Source: Solibacillus sp. FSL R5-0449
Lineage (GTDB): Bacteria; Bacillota; Bacilli; Bacillales_A; Planococcaceae
DNA length: 64,000 nucleotides
NCBI RefSeq assembly: GCF_037975215.1
Contig: NZ_CP150239.1
Coordinates: forward strand, 2,208,001-2,272,000
Reading direction: 5' to 3'
Shown in pieces: positions 39,656-49,187 of the stretch (positions are counted from its first letter, which is position 1; the number at the start of each line of letters is the position of its first letter). Position numbers and translations under genes: made by a program. The notes under the pieces were generated by a model, which had not been told where the DNA came from, did no database searches, and was given only the letters and a program-made list of their open reading frames with translations.

Positions 39656-39783
39656 TTTCAAATTGCCCCCTTTCTCTATCTCTTTCTCACTTACCTAGTA
39701 TAGTATAGAATTGCACGTTATTGCGCAAAAAACTCTATTTTTTCTCAAAAAATTATAGTGAATTTCGGATTTCGAACATATTT

Positions 39784-41022
<1,239 letters not shown>

Positions 41023-41057
41023 TTATTATTGTATATAGGTTTTGATTTAATTGCAAA

Positions 41058-42095
41058 TTACTTAGCCGGGCGGATAAACATGGCATCGCCAAAGCTGAAG
41101 AATCGGTATTTTTCCTTAACCGCTTGTTCATAGGCGTTCATTATTGTTTCTTTCGATGCAAGTGCGCTGACAAGCATGACTAATGTCGACTTCGGTAAAT
41201 GGAAGTTTGTAATGAGTCCATCGATTGCTTTATATTCATAACCCGGATAAATGAAAATATTTGTCCATCCCTGAGAAGCGACAATTTTCCCATCATTTCT
41301 CGATGCAACCGTTTCAAGTGTACGAGTGGAAGTTGTCCCTACCGAGATCACCTTGCCCCCCGCTTGTTTAACACGTTCGATTACAGCAGCTGCCTCTTCT
41401 GTCACACTGTAAAATTCAGAGTGCATATCATGGTCCTCAATCGAATCCACACTCACAGGACGGAATGTGCCAAGACCTACGTGCAATGTAATAAATACAA
41501 CTTCAACACCTTTTGCTTTAATCGCCTCAAGTAAAGGTTGTGTAAAATGCAGACCCGCTGTTGGTGCAGCTGCAGACCCGCGCTCTTTCGCAAATACCGT
41601 TTGATAACGATCTTGGTCATCCAACTTTTCACGGATATATGGCGGTAACGGCATTTCACCAAGCTGATCTAAAATCTCATAAAAGATCCCGTCGTATGTG
41701 AATTTGAATGTACGGCCGCCGTGCTCAAGCTCACCTGTACAAGTCGCCGTCAATAGTCCGTCACCAAATGTCACGACAGTGCCTATTTTCACACGCTTCG
41801 CTGGCTTTACTAGTGTCTCCCACTCATCTTCATTTGTCTGTTTTAACAGCAATAATTCAATGTTCGCACCCGTATCAGCTTTAACACCCATTAAGCGTGC
41901 CGGCAATACGCGTGTATCATTCAATACTAAACAATCTCCGGCATTTAACTCATCCAAAATATGACCGAATGTGTGATGCTCCACTTCCAATGAGTTTGGA
42001 TTTACTACCATTAGACGACTCGCTGTACGGTCCAACAATGGTGTTTGGGCAATTAATTCTTCTGGTAAATAAAAATCAAAATCTTCTACTTTCAC
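41058..42095 (-). CDS. queA: S-adenosylmethionine:tRNA ribosyltransferase-isomerase
   Basis: QueA adds the ribosyl group of AdoMet to preQ1-tRNA, forming epoxyqueuosine. The 345-residue protein starts [19 protein letters not shown] and has [43 protein letters not shown] and [18 protein letters not shown]. It follows ruvB and precedes tgt, the preceding enzyme of the same pathway. Confidence 0.97.
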   Translation of the reverse strand: MKVEDFDFYLPEELIAQTPLLDRTASRLMVVNPNSLEVEHHTFGHILDELNAGDCLVLNDTRVLPARLMGVKADTGANIELLLLKQTNEDEWETLVKPAKRVKIGTVVTFGDGLLTATCTGELEHGGRTFKFTYDGIFYEILDQLGEMPLPPYIREKLDDQDRYQTVFAKERGSAAAPTAGLHFTQPLLEAIKAKGVEVVFITLHVGLGTFRPVSVDSIEDHDMHSEFYSVTEEAAAVIERVKQAGGKVISVGTTSTRTLETVASRNDGKIVASQGWTNIFIYPGYEYKAIDGLITNFHLPKSTLVMLVSALASKETIMNAYEQAVKEKYRFFSFGDAMFIRPAK

Positions 42096-42110
42096 GTTTA
42101 AAACTTCCTT

Positions 42111-43115
42111 CTATTCATTTTGTGTCGGCGGGTAACCGAAATGGTCGTAACATAGATTTGTCGCAATTCGGCCGCGTGGTGTTCGTTGGATAAATCCGAT
42201 TTGCAGTAAATATGGTTCATATACATCTTCAATCGTAATGCGCTCTTCCCCGATTGATGCCGCTAATGCATCCAATCCGACAGGTCCGCCGCCGAATCGT
42301 TCAATCATTGACTGCATCAGCTTATGATCGATATGATCCAGTCCACGAGGGTCAACTTGCAGCAGTTCCAGTGCCTGTTCAGCCAGACTTGTGGAAACAA
42401 TGCCATCTGCCAGTACTTGGGCGTAGTCCCGGACCCTTTTTAACAATCGGTTTGCAATACGAGGTGTCCCTCGGGATCTGCGTGCAATTTCAAATGCGGC
42501 ATGCTTATCGAGTTGAACACCAAACAATTCACCGGACCGGATAACAATTTCAGCGAGTGACTGTTCATCATAATATTCCAGGCGGGATAATACACCAAAA
42601 CGGTCACGAAGCGGAGCAGATAAAGCGCCAGCTCTCGTTGTTGCACCGACAAGAGTAAATGGCGGCAATTCCAATCGGATCGAACGGGCTTCAGGACCTT
42701 TTCCGACAACGATATCAAGACAGTAATCTTCCATCGCCGAATAGAGCACCTCTTCTATCGCTCTAGGCAGGCGATGAATTTCATCGATAAAAAGTACATC
42801 CCCTGCTTCAAGGGAGCTTAAAATCGCTGCTAGATCGCCAGGCCGCTCAATCGCAGGACCGCTCGTCATTTTCACATTTACATCCATCTCATTGGCAATA
42901 ACGATTGCTAACGTCGTCTTACCTAAACCTGGTGGTCCATAAAGGAGAACATGGTCAAGACTTTCCTGACGTAGCTTAGCGGCCTCGATAAAGATTTTCA
43001 GGTTTTCCTTTACTTTATCCTGACCTATGTATTGCGCTAGACGTTGCGGTCTTAAAGAAAGCTCAAACTGCTCTTCGGCATCTGTTGCTTCACCAGAAAG
43101 TACACGGTCTGACAT
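42111..43115 (-). CDS. ruvB: Holliday junction branch migration ATPase RuvB
   Basis: RuvB is the AAA+ motor of the RuvAB complex. The 334-residue protein has Walker [10 protein letters not shown], Walker [10 protein letters not shown], sensor 1 [10 protein letters not shown], the arginine-finger region [14 protein letters not shown], and a C-terminal winged helix ending in [14 protein letters not shown] 43115 follows AAGGAG. It lies 15 bases after ruvA and is probably transcribed from the LexA-controlled promoter before ruvA. Confidence 0.97.
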   Translation of the reverse strand: MSDRVLSGEATDAEEQFELSLRPQRLAQYIGQDKVKENLKIFIEAAKLRQESLDHVLLYGPPGLGKTTLAIVIANEMDVNVKMTSGPAIERPGDLAAILSSLEAGDVLFIDEIHRLPRAIEEVLYSAMEDYCLDIVVGKGPEARSIRLELPPFTLVGATTRAGALSAPLRDRFGVLSRLEYYDEQSLAEIVIRSGELFGVQLDKHAAFEIARRSRGTPRIANRLLKRVRDYAQVLADGIVSTSLAEQALELLQVDPRGLDHIDHKLMQSMIERFGGGPVGLDALAASIGEERITIEDVYEPYLLQIGFIQRTPRGRIATNLCYDHFGYPPTQNE

Positions 43116-43130
43116 GATTCTCACTCCTTT

Positions 43131-43751
43131 TTATTTCAATTTCAACAACAGCTTCAGAGCCTGCTTAATATAGGCGTCTGTTGTCGTTAACTTTTCATCT
43201 TCACTTAATTGCGGTCTGATCTTATCTAATTCTTTTTCTGAATAGCCTAATGCCATAAGTGCCAGCATCGCTTCCTGCAATTCATGTTCATTCGGATTCA
43301 CTCCGAACAACGGCAGCTCATTTTCCGCGCTCGGTAACTCGACGTGATCAAGCAGCATATCCAGTTTCCCCTTCAAATCGAGAATCATTTGACGTGCTGT
43401 TTTCTTCCCGACACCCGGGAAACGGATTAAAAATGCTTCATCTTCCATTTCAATTGCCTGGATGACTGAAGTCGGATTTCCGCTCGCTAAAATAGCAAGC
43501 GCGCCTTTTGGTCCGATGCCTGATACTTGAATCAGTTTTTTAAATAATTCACGTTGCTCCAAACTATTGAACCCATATAGATTTTGTGCATCTTCACGTA
43601 CTTGCAATGACACATAGATCTGCTGTTCACTTGCAGACGTACGGAATGCAAATGGATTTGGTGTATACAGCATCCAGCCTATCCCTTGCTGCTCCAATAC
43701 AATATATTCCGGGGTAACCCTAGTAACCTGTCCTTTTAAATAATCATACAT
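43131..43751 (-). CDS. ruvA: Holliday junction binding protein RuvA
   Basis: RuvA binds four-way junctions and loads RuvB. The 206-residue protein has the N-terminal OB domain (MYDYLKGQVTRVTPEYIVLE), two helix-hairpin-helix motifs (LIQVSGIGPKGALAIL and LIRFPGVGKKTARQMIL) and the C-terminal domain III (LQEAMLALMALGYSEKEL) that contacts RuvB. It is the first gene of ruvAB. Confidence 0.96.
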   Translation of the reverse strand: MYDYLKGQVTRVTPEYIVLEQQGIGWMLYTPNPFAFRTSASEQQIYVSLQVREDAQNLYGFNSLEQRELFKKLIQVSGIGPKGALAILASGNPTSVIQAIEMEDEAFLIRFPGVGKKTARQMILDLKGKLDMLLDHVELPSAENELPLFGVNPNEHELQEAMLALMALGYSEKELDKIRPQLSEDEKLTTTDAYIKQALKLLLKLK

Positions 43752-43777
43752 CGTTTATCCCTCACATTTCTCGCTCT

Positions 43778-43817
43778 ATTATAGCATAAGAACTGTGAAT
43801 TACCGAACGTATGTTGC
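43778..43817 (-). promoter_or_regulatory. ruvAB promoter region with LexA-like box
   Basis: CGAACGTATGTTGC (43804-43817) agrees with 12 of 14 positions of the Bacillus LexA box CGAACRNRYGTTYG. A perfect TATAAT (43778-43783) lies 20 bases further toward ruvA, so LexA would cover the -35 area. B. subtilis ruvAB is SOS-controlled. Confidence 0.6.
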
Positions 43818-43822
43818 ATCAA

Positions 43823-43853
43823 AAAAGAAAAGACCGTCCTTGAAGACAGCCTT
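43823..43853 (-). terminator. terminator after the CotS-like kinase gene
   Basis: On the minus strand AAGGCTGTC pairs with GACGGTCTT (two wobbles), followed by TTCTTTTTT. Confidence 0.65.
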
Positions 43854-43903
43854 TAATAGTTTATCATATTCTTCTCCATCTCACATCGATTATAAACTGC
43901 CAA

Positions 43904-44746
43904 TTAGTTTTGCAATGTATCAATCTGTCTTGCAAAAGAATCATAATGTTTCATCCAGTCATATACAATCGATTGAATAAACGGATAGCAGGAAAGCTTT
44001 TGCCGGTCGCTGAGTTTCAAATAGTATAAACATTCCCTTAATATTTCATTCGGGAAAAACAGATAGTGAAGCTTTTCCTGCGCTTTATGCAAATATTGAT
44101 GATCATTTACAAGTGGCTGAACTTCATATTGAACATGTGGCAATACACGATGAAGCCATAAAATAATTTCATCTGACGCCTCTCCTAAAGAGGCTAAATC
44201 AAAATCAATAAGTTTCACATCTTCACCACGTAGCATCACATTATGATGAACAACATCCCCATGTAAAATCGTTGGCTTTTCACTCGGCACTGTAATTTGA
44301 GCCATTAAACCTAAGGCATAGGAAGCATGATTGACTAAAATATCATAATTGCTTTTTAGTAAACGTCTCAATTCTCTTTCATGATTGATAAAACGCTCGA
44401 ATCTCCTCGTCCATTTCTCCTGTAATTGATACGTGGACAAGATGCCCAATTCCGCCCAAGGAATGACTTCATTTGTTTCATGCAGTTTTTCGATAGCATG
44501 GAGGGAAAGCTGCTGATGTTCAAAACGTTTATACTCAGCACTTTTCCCCTCAAACCAAAACTGCTTTATTATATGCTTCTCTTCATTTTCAACAAGTGGA
44601 ATATGATATGGAAATTGTATATTTTCAAGCTCTCGGTGAACCGCTTTAACTTTCTGTGCAACAAAACCATTTTCATAATACTTCATAAAAAAGGACCCTT
44701 TATGTGTATCCCACTTCCAGCAATTTTCCTTAATTACTATTGACAT
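43904..44746 (-). CDS. aminoglycoside phosphotransferase/CotS-like kinase
   Basis: This 280-residue protein has the APH/choline-kinase catalytic motifs ILHGDVVHHNVML (catalytic Asp, near residue 163) and KLIDFDLAS (metal-binding Asp). The same fold occurs in spore coat proteins CotS and YtaA. It starts 10 bases inside the end of safA, so it is coupled to a coat morphogenetic gene; a sporulation role is inferred from that. ATG 44746 has a poor ribosome site; a downstream ATG (MKYYENG) preceded by AAAGGG is an alternative start. Confidence 0.78.
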   Translation of the reverse strand: MSIVIKENCWKWDTHKGSFFMKYYENGFVAQKVKAVHRELENIQFPYHIPLVENEEKHIIKQFWFEGKSAEYKRFEHQQLSLHAIEKLHETNEVIPWAELGILSTYQLQEKWTRRFERFINHERELRRLLKSNYDILVNHASYALGLMAQITVPSEKPTILHGDVVHHNVMLRGEDVKLIDFDLASLGEASDEIILWLHRVLPHVQYEVQPLVNDHQYLHKAQEKLHYLFFPNEILRECLYYLKLSDRQKLSCYPFIQSIVYDWMKHYDSFARQIDTLQN

Positions 44747-45816
44747 GATTTCGGCGGGTGTGGCATTTGTTGCATTTGAGGCATCGTATTTGCTGGATAT
44801 GGCATCATCTGCTGCATTGTATTTTCAGGATACGGCATCGGCATCATATGTGGGTGACAAGGGTTTGGTTGACGCATCATGTGGTCAATTTCTTCATAAT
44901 ACTGATGTACTAGGTGATCCTTATCCTGACAATGATCTCTCTTTAATGATGACTCTTCGTGGCAAATCGGCTGCATCTGCATTTGCATCGGCATCGACAT
45001 TGGCATTGGCTCCATATACATATTTGGTTGCATCTGCATTGGGGATTCCATTGCCATTTGATTACATTTCGAACAACCCGGCATTTGCGGCATTGGCATC
45101 GGCATTGGCATTGGCTGCATATGCATTGGAGATTCCATTGCCATTTGATGACATTTTGAACATACAGGCATTTGAGGCATTGGCATTGGCATTGGCATTG
45201 GCATCGGCATATGGTGACATGTTGGACATACCGGCATTTGCGGCATTGGCATCGGCATTGGTTGGATATATTGCGGTTGCTCGATAAAAATTGGTTGCTG
45301 TGGTTGCTGCGGAGGTTGTTGAGCAACCGGTTGCTGTGGTGTCGGCATTGGTTGCGGTACTGTCACCGTATTTTCGAATGTCGGCTGAACATGTACATGT
45401 GTTTGCCAATTCGGCATTGGCATCGGCTGCGGTTGCTGGAAATAAATAATATCCCCTTGCCAAATCGGTTTTTGCGGTTGTGGCATTGGCATCGGAGCCG
45501 GTGTTGGAGCCGGTGCTGGCGCTGGTGCCGGCTTAACTTGCTCTTTTTTCGGCGCTGGCGCTGGGGCTGGAGCCGGTTTTGGCGCCGGCGCCGGTGTTGG
45601 TACCGGTTGCTCTTTAACAGACTTCGGCTGTTCCTTCACTGGTTGCTGCACTTCTTTTTTCGTAGTCGTGTCCGGTAAATAGATTTCCATTCCCGGAACA
45701 ATATAGTCAGGGTTTGCTAAATGGGCATTTAATCGCTTTAACTCATCAAAGCCAACCGCGTATTGCTTCGCGATTTTCCACAAAGTGTCTCCCTTTTGAA
45801 CAATATGAACGCGCAC
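44737..45816 (-). CDS. safA: SafA-like LysM spore coat morphogenetic protein
   Basis: This 359-residue protein begins with one LysM domain (VHIVQKGDTLWKIAKQYAVGFDELKRLN) that should bind cortex peptidoglycan, as in B. subtilis SafA, which directs inner coat assembly. Next comes a Pro/Ala-rich linker (about residues 65-115) and then a long Pro/Met-rich tail with three CxxC units (CPTC, CSKC, CSKC) in repeats of the type MPQMPVCSKCHQMAMESPM. The tail ends in His/Met/Cys-rich sequence. The start is GTG 45816, with AAAAGGAGG upstream. Divergent from niaR, as in Bacillus. Confidence 0.88.
   Translation of the reverse strand: MRVHIVQKGDTLWKIAKQYAVGFDELKRLNAHLANPDYIVPGMEIYLPDTTTKKEVQQPVKEQPKSVKEQPVPTPAPAPKPAPAPAPAPKKEQVKPAPAPAPAPTPAPMPMPQPQKPIWQGDIIYFQQPQPMPMPNWQTHVHVQPTFENTVTVPQPMPTPQQPVAQQPPQQPQQPIFIEQPQYIQPMPMPMPQMPVCPTCHHMPMPMPMPMPMPQMPVCSKCHQMAMESPMHMQPMPMPMPMPQMPGCSKCNQMAMESPMQMQPNMYMEPMPMSMPMQMQMQPICHEESSLKRDHCQDKDHLVHQYYEEIDHMMRQPNPCHPHMMPMPYPENTMQQMMPYPANTMPQMQQMPHPPKSCQ
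44955..45290 (-). repeat. hexanucleotide-like low-complexity repeats inside safA
   Basis: Runs of GGCATT/GGCATC units encode the Met-Pro tail. They keep several other frames open, which explains spurious Leu-Ala and His-Trp frames on the opposite strand. Such runs are prone to slippage. Confidence 0.85.
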
Positions 45817-45846
45817 TTCTTTCCTCCTTTTCTCGTAATAGCATAT

Positions 45847-45859
45847 GCACAAATTGTGC
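45847..45859. promoter_or_regulatory. palindrome in the safA/niaR intergenic region
   Basis: GCACAAATTGTGC is a perfect 13-base palindrome about 80 bases before niaR. It is a candidate operator; the binding protein is unknown. Confidence 0.3.
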
Positions 45860-45940
45860 TATTGCCACAATGTTCACGCTTAGCAAACGGTAAATATGAT
45901 AAGATAAAAAGGAACTGGTATGCTAATTGAGGTGAAGATA

Positions 45941-46468
45941 TTGAAAAAATTATTAGGTGAAGAACGTCGTCTGGAACTGCTCGCATTGTTAAAAAATGCT
46001 GAACAGCCGATGACGGGTACAGATTTGGCGAAGCATACAAATGTTTCAAGACAAGTTATCGTCAATGATATGAATTTATTGAAAGCACGAAATGAACCGA
46101 TTGTAGCAACAAGCCAAGGGTATATTTATATGCACAATGTCCAGCAAACACGCCTTCAGCGAAAAATTGTGTGTATGCACAATCCAAATGAAGCTAAAGA
46201 AGAACTTTTCATATTGGTCGATTGTGGCGTGACTGTCGAAAGCGTTATTGTCGAACATCCGGTATATGGAGAAATTACCGCTTCGATTATGGTTTCGAAC
46301 CGTTTGGAAGTTGAGCATTTTGTGAAACGCGTCCAGGAAACGAACGCCCTGTATCTATCTGCATTAACGGATGGTACACACCTGCACGTCATTAGCTCGA
46401 CTTCTGAAGAAAGCCTGAACCTGGCCGAAGAGAAATTACGCCAGCGCGGCTTCTTAATTGAAAACTAA
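45941..46468 (+). CDS. niaR: niacin-responsive transcriptional repressor NiaR
   Basis: NiaR (YrxA) represses NAD synthesis and niacin uptake genes when nicotinic acid is present. The 175-residue protein has an N-terminal HTH_11 domain (TGTDLAKHTNVSRQVIVNDMNLL) and a C-terminal 3H domain with the metal-binding histidines in VEHPVYGEI and THLHVIS. The start is TTG 45941, with GAGGTG six bases upstream. In B. subtilis it lies next to nifS-nadBAC, which are not here. Confidence 0.92.
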   Translation: MKKLLGEERRLELLALLKNAEQPMTGTDLAKHTNVSRQVIVNDMNLLKARNEPIVATSQGYIYMHNVQQTRLQRKIVCMHNPNEAKEELFILVDCGVTVESVIVEHPVYGEITASIMVSNRLEVEHFVKRVQETNALYLSALTDGTHLHVISSTSEESLNLAEEKLRQRGFLIEN

Positions 46469-46471
46469 GTT

Positions 46472-46517
46472 AAAACAGCTTATTCAAAAGACACTCGTCC
46501 GATGAATAAGCTGTTTT
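46472..46517. terminator. bidirectional terminator between niaR and the SEDS gene
   Basis: AAAACAGCTTATTC pairs perfectly with GAATAAGCTGTTTT across an 18-base loop, followed by T-runs. Confidence 0.88.
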
Positions 46518-46520
46518 TCA

Positions 46521-47813
46521 TTATGAATAATTCCGTTGTACTCCATATCCGGTGAATGTTTTCCTGCGATATACACTTAGTGCAATCCCGATGACAAACG
46601 AATTTAATAATAGAGACGTAAAACCATAACTGATAAAAGGAAGCGCCAATCCGATAATCGGCAGCCAGCCAAGGATCATCGCAACAGAATAGCCAAACTG
46701 CATGCAGTAAAAAGAGACTGCTCCAATTACAAGCATTTTCCCATAGGAACGGGGTAATCGGTTCACTTTCCAAAGTATACGAACGGCAACGGCAAATAAT
46801 ACCGAAACGACGGCAATTCCTGCAATATATCCGAATTTCTGAATAAGCAGTACTAAAGCGAAATCAGTATGTCCTTCCGGAATATAACGAATCGTCTCCG
46901 TCCCAAACCATCCTGCTTCATTTAATGCATTTTTAACTGCCAAATAAACATAGCCTTCCTCTGTCGGATAACTGGCCGGATCCAAATATGCGTATAACCG
47001 CACAAGCTGGTAATCATGCAACCGGGGTATAATGAGGAACATGTTGCTCGCTACGAACCCGCTTACCGCTAAACTTGTTACTATTTTTGCCTTGGCGGAA
47101 TAGTCACTGACAAAAAATAAAACCGTCACTACCCCAGCATACAGGAATGCTGCTATCAGGCTTGGCGCACTTAAAATAAACCATAACGGCAAAACAAATA
47201 AGACGATTAACTGCCAGCTTTTAAATTTCCCCCGCGTAAAAAACCCTGCCCAGGCAATGAACAGCATTGGTAAAACGGTCAAAGCCTGAATCTGTATCGG
47301 TCCTGCCATTAAATAGCTTTGCCCCTGCACTCTAACTGTCGGGAAATAACTTAATACCATTAACAGAATAAGTGCACCTAAATATAGAGCGAGACTGAAT
47401 CGTTCCACCTTCCGATAATCGGTATACATCAGGACGGCAATCAATATTACGGCAAATACAAGATGCAGCCACTTACCTCGAATAAAATGATCGGTCATAT
47501 CGGCTCCAAAAAAGATGGTACTGTCAAATGTTACTATCGGGATAAAACTTGTACCTAAAAGAATGGCCACTAAACCGATTAATAGCCAGTCTACTTTCGG
47601 TCGGTGAATTTTATCCATCGATTTACCGATTTCAGAAGGCGACCCCATTTCTTCGATTGCTTTTCGCTCTGCTTCCTCCGCTGTATATCCTTTTTTCATC
47701 CATGCAATTTTCGAATGTTCTAGATGTTGCTTTAATTCATCATATACATGAACCTGAGCTTCCTTCGATCGAATAAAGGCAGTGACTTTTCTTAAGAAGC
47801 TTTCACTCTGCAT
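46521..47813 (-). CDS. SEDS (FtsW/RodA/SpoVE) family protein with N-terminal permease-prefix-like domain
   Basis: This 430-residue protein has a cytoplasmic N-terminal domain (about residues 1-70, ELKQHLEHSKIAWMKKGYTAEEAERKAIEEMGSP) of the permease-prefix type, then about 10 membrane segments of SEDS type. The catalytic-site motif EGHTDFALVLLIQKFG keeps the Asp that is essential in RodA and FtsW, and LALPFISYG is the family C-terminal signature. It should thus be able to polymerise glycan strands. It overlaps the PadR-like gene by 11 bases and is the last gene of an ECF sigma operon. Confidence 0.88.
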   Translation of the reverse strand: MQSESFLRKVTAFIRSKEAQVHVYDELKQHLEHSKIAWMKKGYTAEEAERKAIEEMGSPSEIGKSMDKIHRPKVDWLLIGLVAILLGTSFIPIVTFDSTIFFGADMTDHFIRGKWLHLVFAVILIAVLMYTDYRKVERFSLALYLGALILLMVLSYFPTVRVQGQSYLMAGPIQIQALTVLPMLFIAWAGFFTRGKFKSWQLIVLFVLPLWFILSAPSLIAAFLYAGVVTVLFFVSDYSAKAKIVTSLAVSGFVASNMFLIIPRLHDYQLVRLYAYLDPASYPTEEGYVYLAVKNALNEAGWFGTETIRYIPEGHTDFALVLLIQKFGYIAGIAVVSVLFAVAVRILWKVNRLPRSYGKMLVIGAVSFYCMQFGYSVAMILGWLPIIGLALPFISYGFTSLLLNSFVIGIALSVYRRKTFTGYGVQRNYS

Positions 47814-48198
47814 GCATGCGCACCCCCAGTAAACGTTCCTTCAATGTCAGCTTCACATGACCTTCTTGCTGTAATTGTTTTTTACCGGCCTTCGTTAGCT
47901 CGTAACGCTTAACACCGTCATTCCAACTGGCAAGCACAAGTCCATCGTTTTCCTGTTCGTGTAGAATGGAATAGATCATGCCCTCATTGTTGACAACATC
48001 CTGTACTCCCCTTACATGGAGTAACTGCGTAATTTCAATACCGGACTTTGCTTCGAAAAGAAGTGATAGAAGCACTTTTTTCACCTCATCGACGTTTAAC
48101 TGACGCTGAACTTGTTGCTTGTGCTGCTCTGTGAATTTCGTGCCGGAAAATGCAGTGCGATCCATCGCTTTTTTCAAATTTTTTAAACGATCATCCAT
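47803..48198 (-). CDS. PadR-like winged-helix protein
   Basis: This 131-residue protein has a PadR-type winged helix in its second half: LLSLLFEAKSGIEITQLL, then MIYSILHEQENDGLVLASW and RYELTKAGKKQLQQEG. The N-terminal 40 residues are charged and helical. It overlaps the sigma gene (ATGGATGA) and the SEDS gene, so all three are co-translated. It may repress the operon or regulate the sigma factor; neither is shown. ATG 48198 is used; GTG 48207 is an alternative. Confidence 0.82.
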   Translation of the reverse strand: MDDRLKNLKKAMDRTAFSGTKFTEQHKQQVQRQLNVDEVKKVLLSLLFEAKSGIEITQLLHVRGVQDVVNNEGMIYSILHEQENDGLVLASWNDGVKRYELTKAGKKQLQQEGHVKLTLKERLLGVRMHAE

Positions 48199-48736
48199 TT
48201 TCTTCACGCTCCAGATGTTTTTTTAATAGCTGCTTCCCTTTTCGAAGCCTCGTTTTTACGGTGTTTTCATTAATTTGCAGTACATCGGCCATTTCCTTCA
48301 TCGTCCGATCTTCGTAATAGCATAAATAAATAACTTCACGGTATTTGACCGGCAGCGCCATGACCGCCTTTACTAAGTCAGCATCTTCCTGCTGCTGGAT
48401 GACTTCCTGTTCTACGGAATGGCTGCTTTCCACTTGCATAAACACATCATCATCTTTTGCTTCGACATTTTTGGCATACCAGCTTTTCAGATAATCTTTC
48501 GAATGGTTAATGGCAATGCGCCAAAGCCACGTTTTTAACGACGAGCCATACTGAAACGTTGGGAGTGCCCTGTAGCATTTCACGAAAATTTCCTGTGTCA
48601 GATCCTCGGCAACCGAGTTGTTATGTACATATTGCATGACGAGCTTTAATACGTCTTCTCCGTACTGTTGCATAAGTTCGTCTATAATCGCTTCATTTGA
48701 TAAGTTAGCGGTATCATTGATTAAGTAACTTTCCAT
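48191..48736 (-). CDS. ECF-type RNA polymerase sigma factor
   Basis: This 181-residue sigma factor has region 2 (AEDLTQEIFVKCYRALPTFQYGSSLKTWLWRIAINHSKDYLK) and region 4 (LPVKYREVIYLCYYEDRTMKEMADVLQINENTVKTRLRKGKQLL), typical of group 4 (ECF) factors. No standard anti-sigma gene follows; a PadR-like gene and a SEDS gene do. ATG 48736 follows AAAGGAGG. A TCAAAC-17-CGTC promoter directly upstream suggests that it drives its own operon. Confidence 0.92.
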   Translation of the reverse strand: MESYLINDTANLSNEAIIDELMQQYGEDVLKLVMQYVHNNSVAEDLTQEIFVKCYRALPTFQYGSSLKTWLWRIAINHSKDYLKSWYAKNVEAKDDDVFMQVESSHSVEQEVIQQQEDADLVKAVMALPVKYREVIYLCYYEDRTMKEMADVLQINENTVKTRLRKGKQLLKKHLEREENG

Positions 48737-48760
48737 CGGAATACCTCCTTTCAACAATTA

Positions 48761-48787
48761 GACGAGCCCCGATATGGGAAAGTTTGA
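48761..48787 (-). promoter_or_regulatory. ECF-type (sigma-M/W/X-like) promoter of the sigma operon
   Basis: TCAAAC (48782-48787) and CGTC (48761-48764) are 17 bases apart; Bacillus ECF consensus is TGAAAC-16/17-CGTC. Transcription would start near 48754, leaving a short leader with the ribosome site. Confidence 0.55.
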
Positions 48788-48801
48788 TTTCTTATCGGAA
48801 A

Positions 48802-49117
48802 TTCTAATATATTTGAAGATCTTCTAATATAAATTTTTATCTTCTAATAAAATGGCAGTTTTCTAATATACTGGCCGGATGTGCTAATATAATTTCTTAT
48901 TTTCTAATATCATTGCCGGATGTTCAAATATCCGCATGAGATGTTCTAATATGTTGCACCAATGTTCTAATATAAACGGTACGCCTATTTTTTTCGCCCC
49001 TATACGGACAAAAAATCCGGAGTACGTATTCAAATTTCCCCAAAGTTCTAATATCCTCTTCACATGTTCGAATAAACACCACCATTGTTCTAATAACCGG
49101 CAAGATTGTTCTAATAA
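48802..49117. repeat. array of TTCTAATAT boxes phased at about 21 bp
   Basis: The 9-base box TTCTAATA(T/A), or a 1-2 base variant, starts at 48802, 48822, 48842, 48861, 48882, 48902, 48923, 48944, 48965, 49029, 49046, 49067, 49088 and 49109. Steps are 19-21 bases, with a degenerate centre (48986-49028). Sequence between boxes is not conserved apart from a frequent ATG or TTG just before the box. Two helical turns per unit puts every box on the same DNA face. No gene is supported here. Confidence 0.9.
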
Positions 49118-49145
49118 AATCTCCCCCGACAACTTCCGAACAAAT

Positions 49146-49178
49146 AAAAAGCGCACTCTGCATGAAAGCAAAGTGCAC
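49146..49178 (-). terminator. terminator after the DCC gene
   Basis: On the minus strand GTGCACT pairs with AGTGCGC (one mismatch), followed by TTTTTATTT. Confidence 0.6.
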
Positions 49179-49187
49179 CTGTACATC

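Noticed and set aside
44745-45287. Long plus-strand frame rich in Leu-Ala and similar frames opposite safA
   Set aside because: They arise from the hexameric Met-Pro repeats of safA and have no ribosome site.
48802-49117. CRISPR array
   Set aside because: Boxes are only 9 bases with about 12-base spacers, degenerate, and no cas gene is present.
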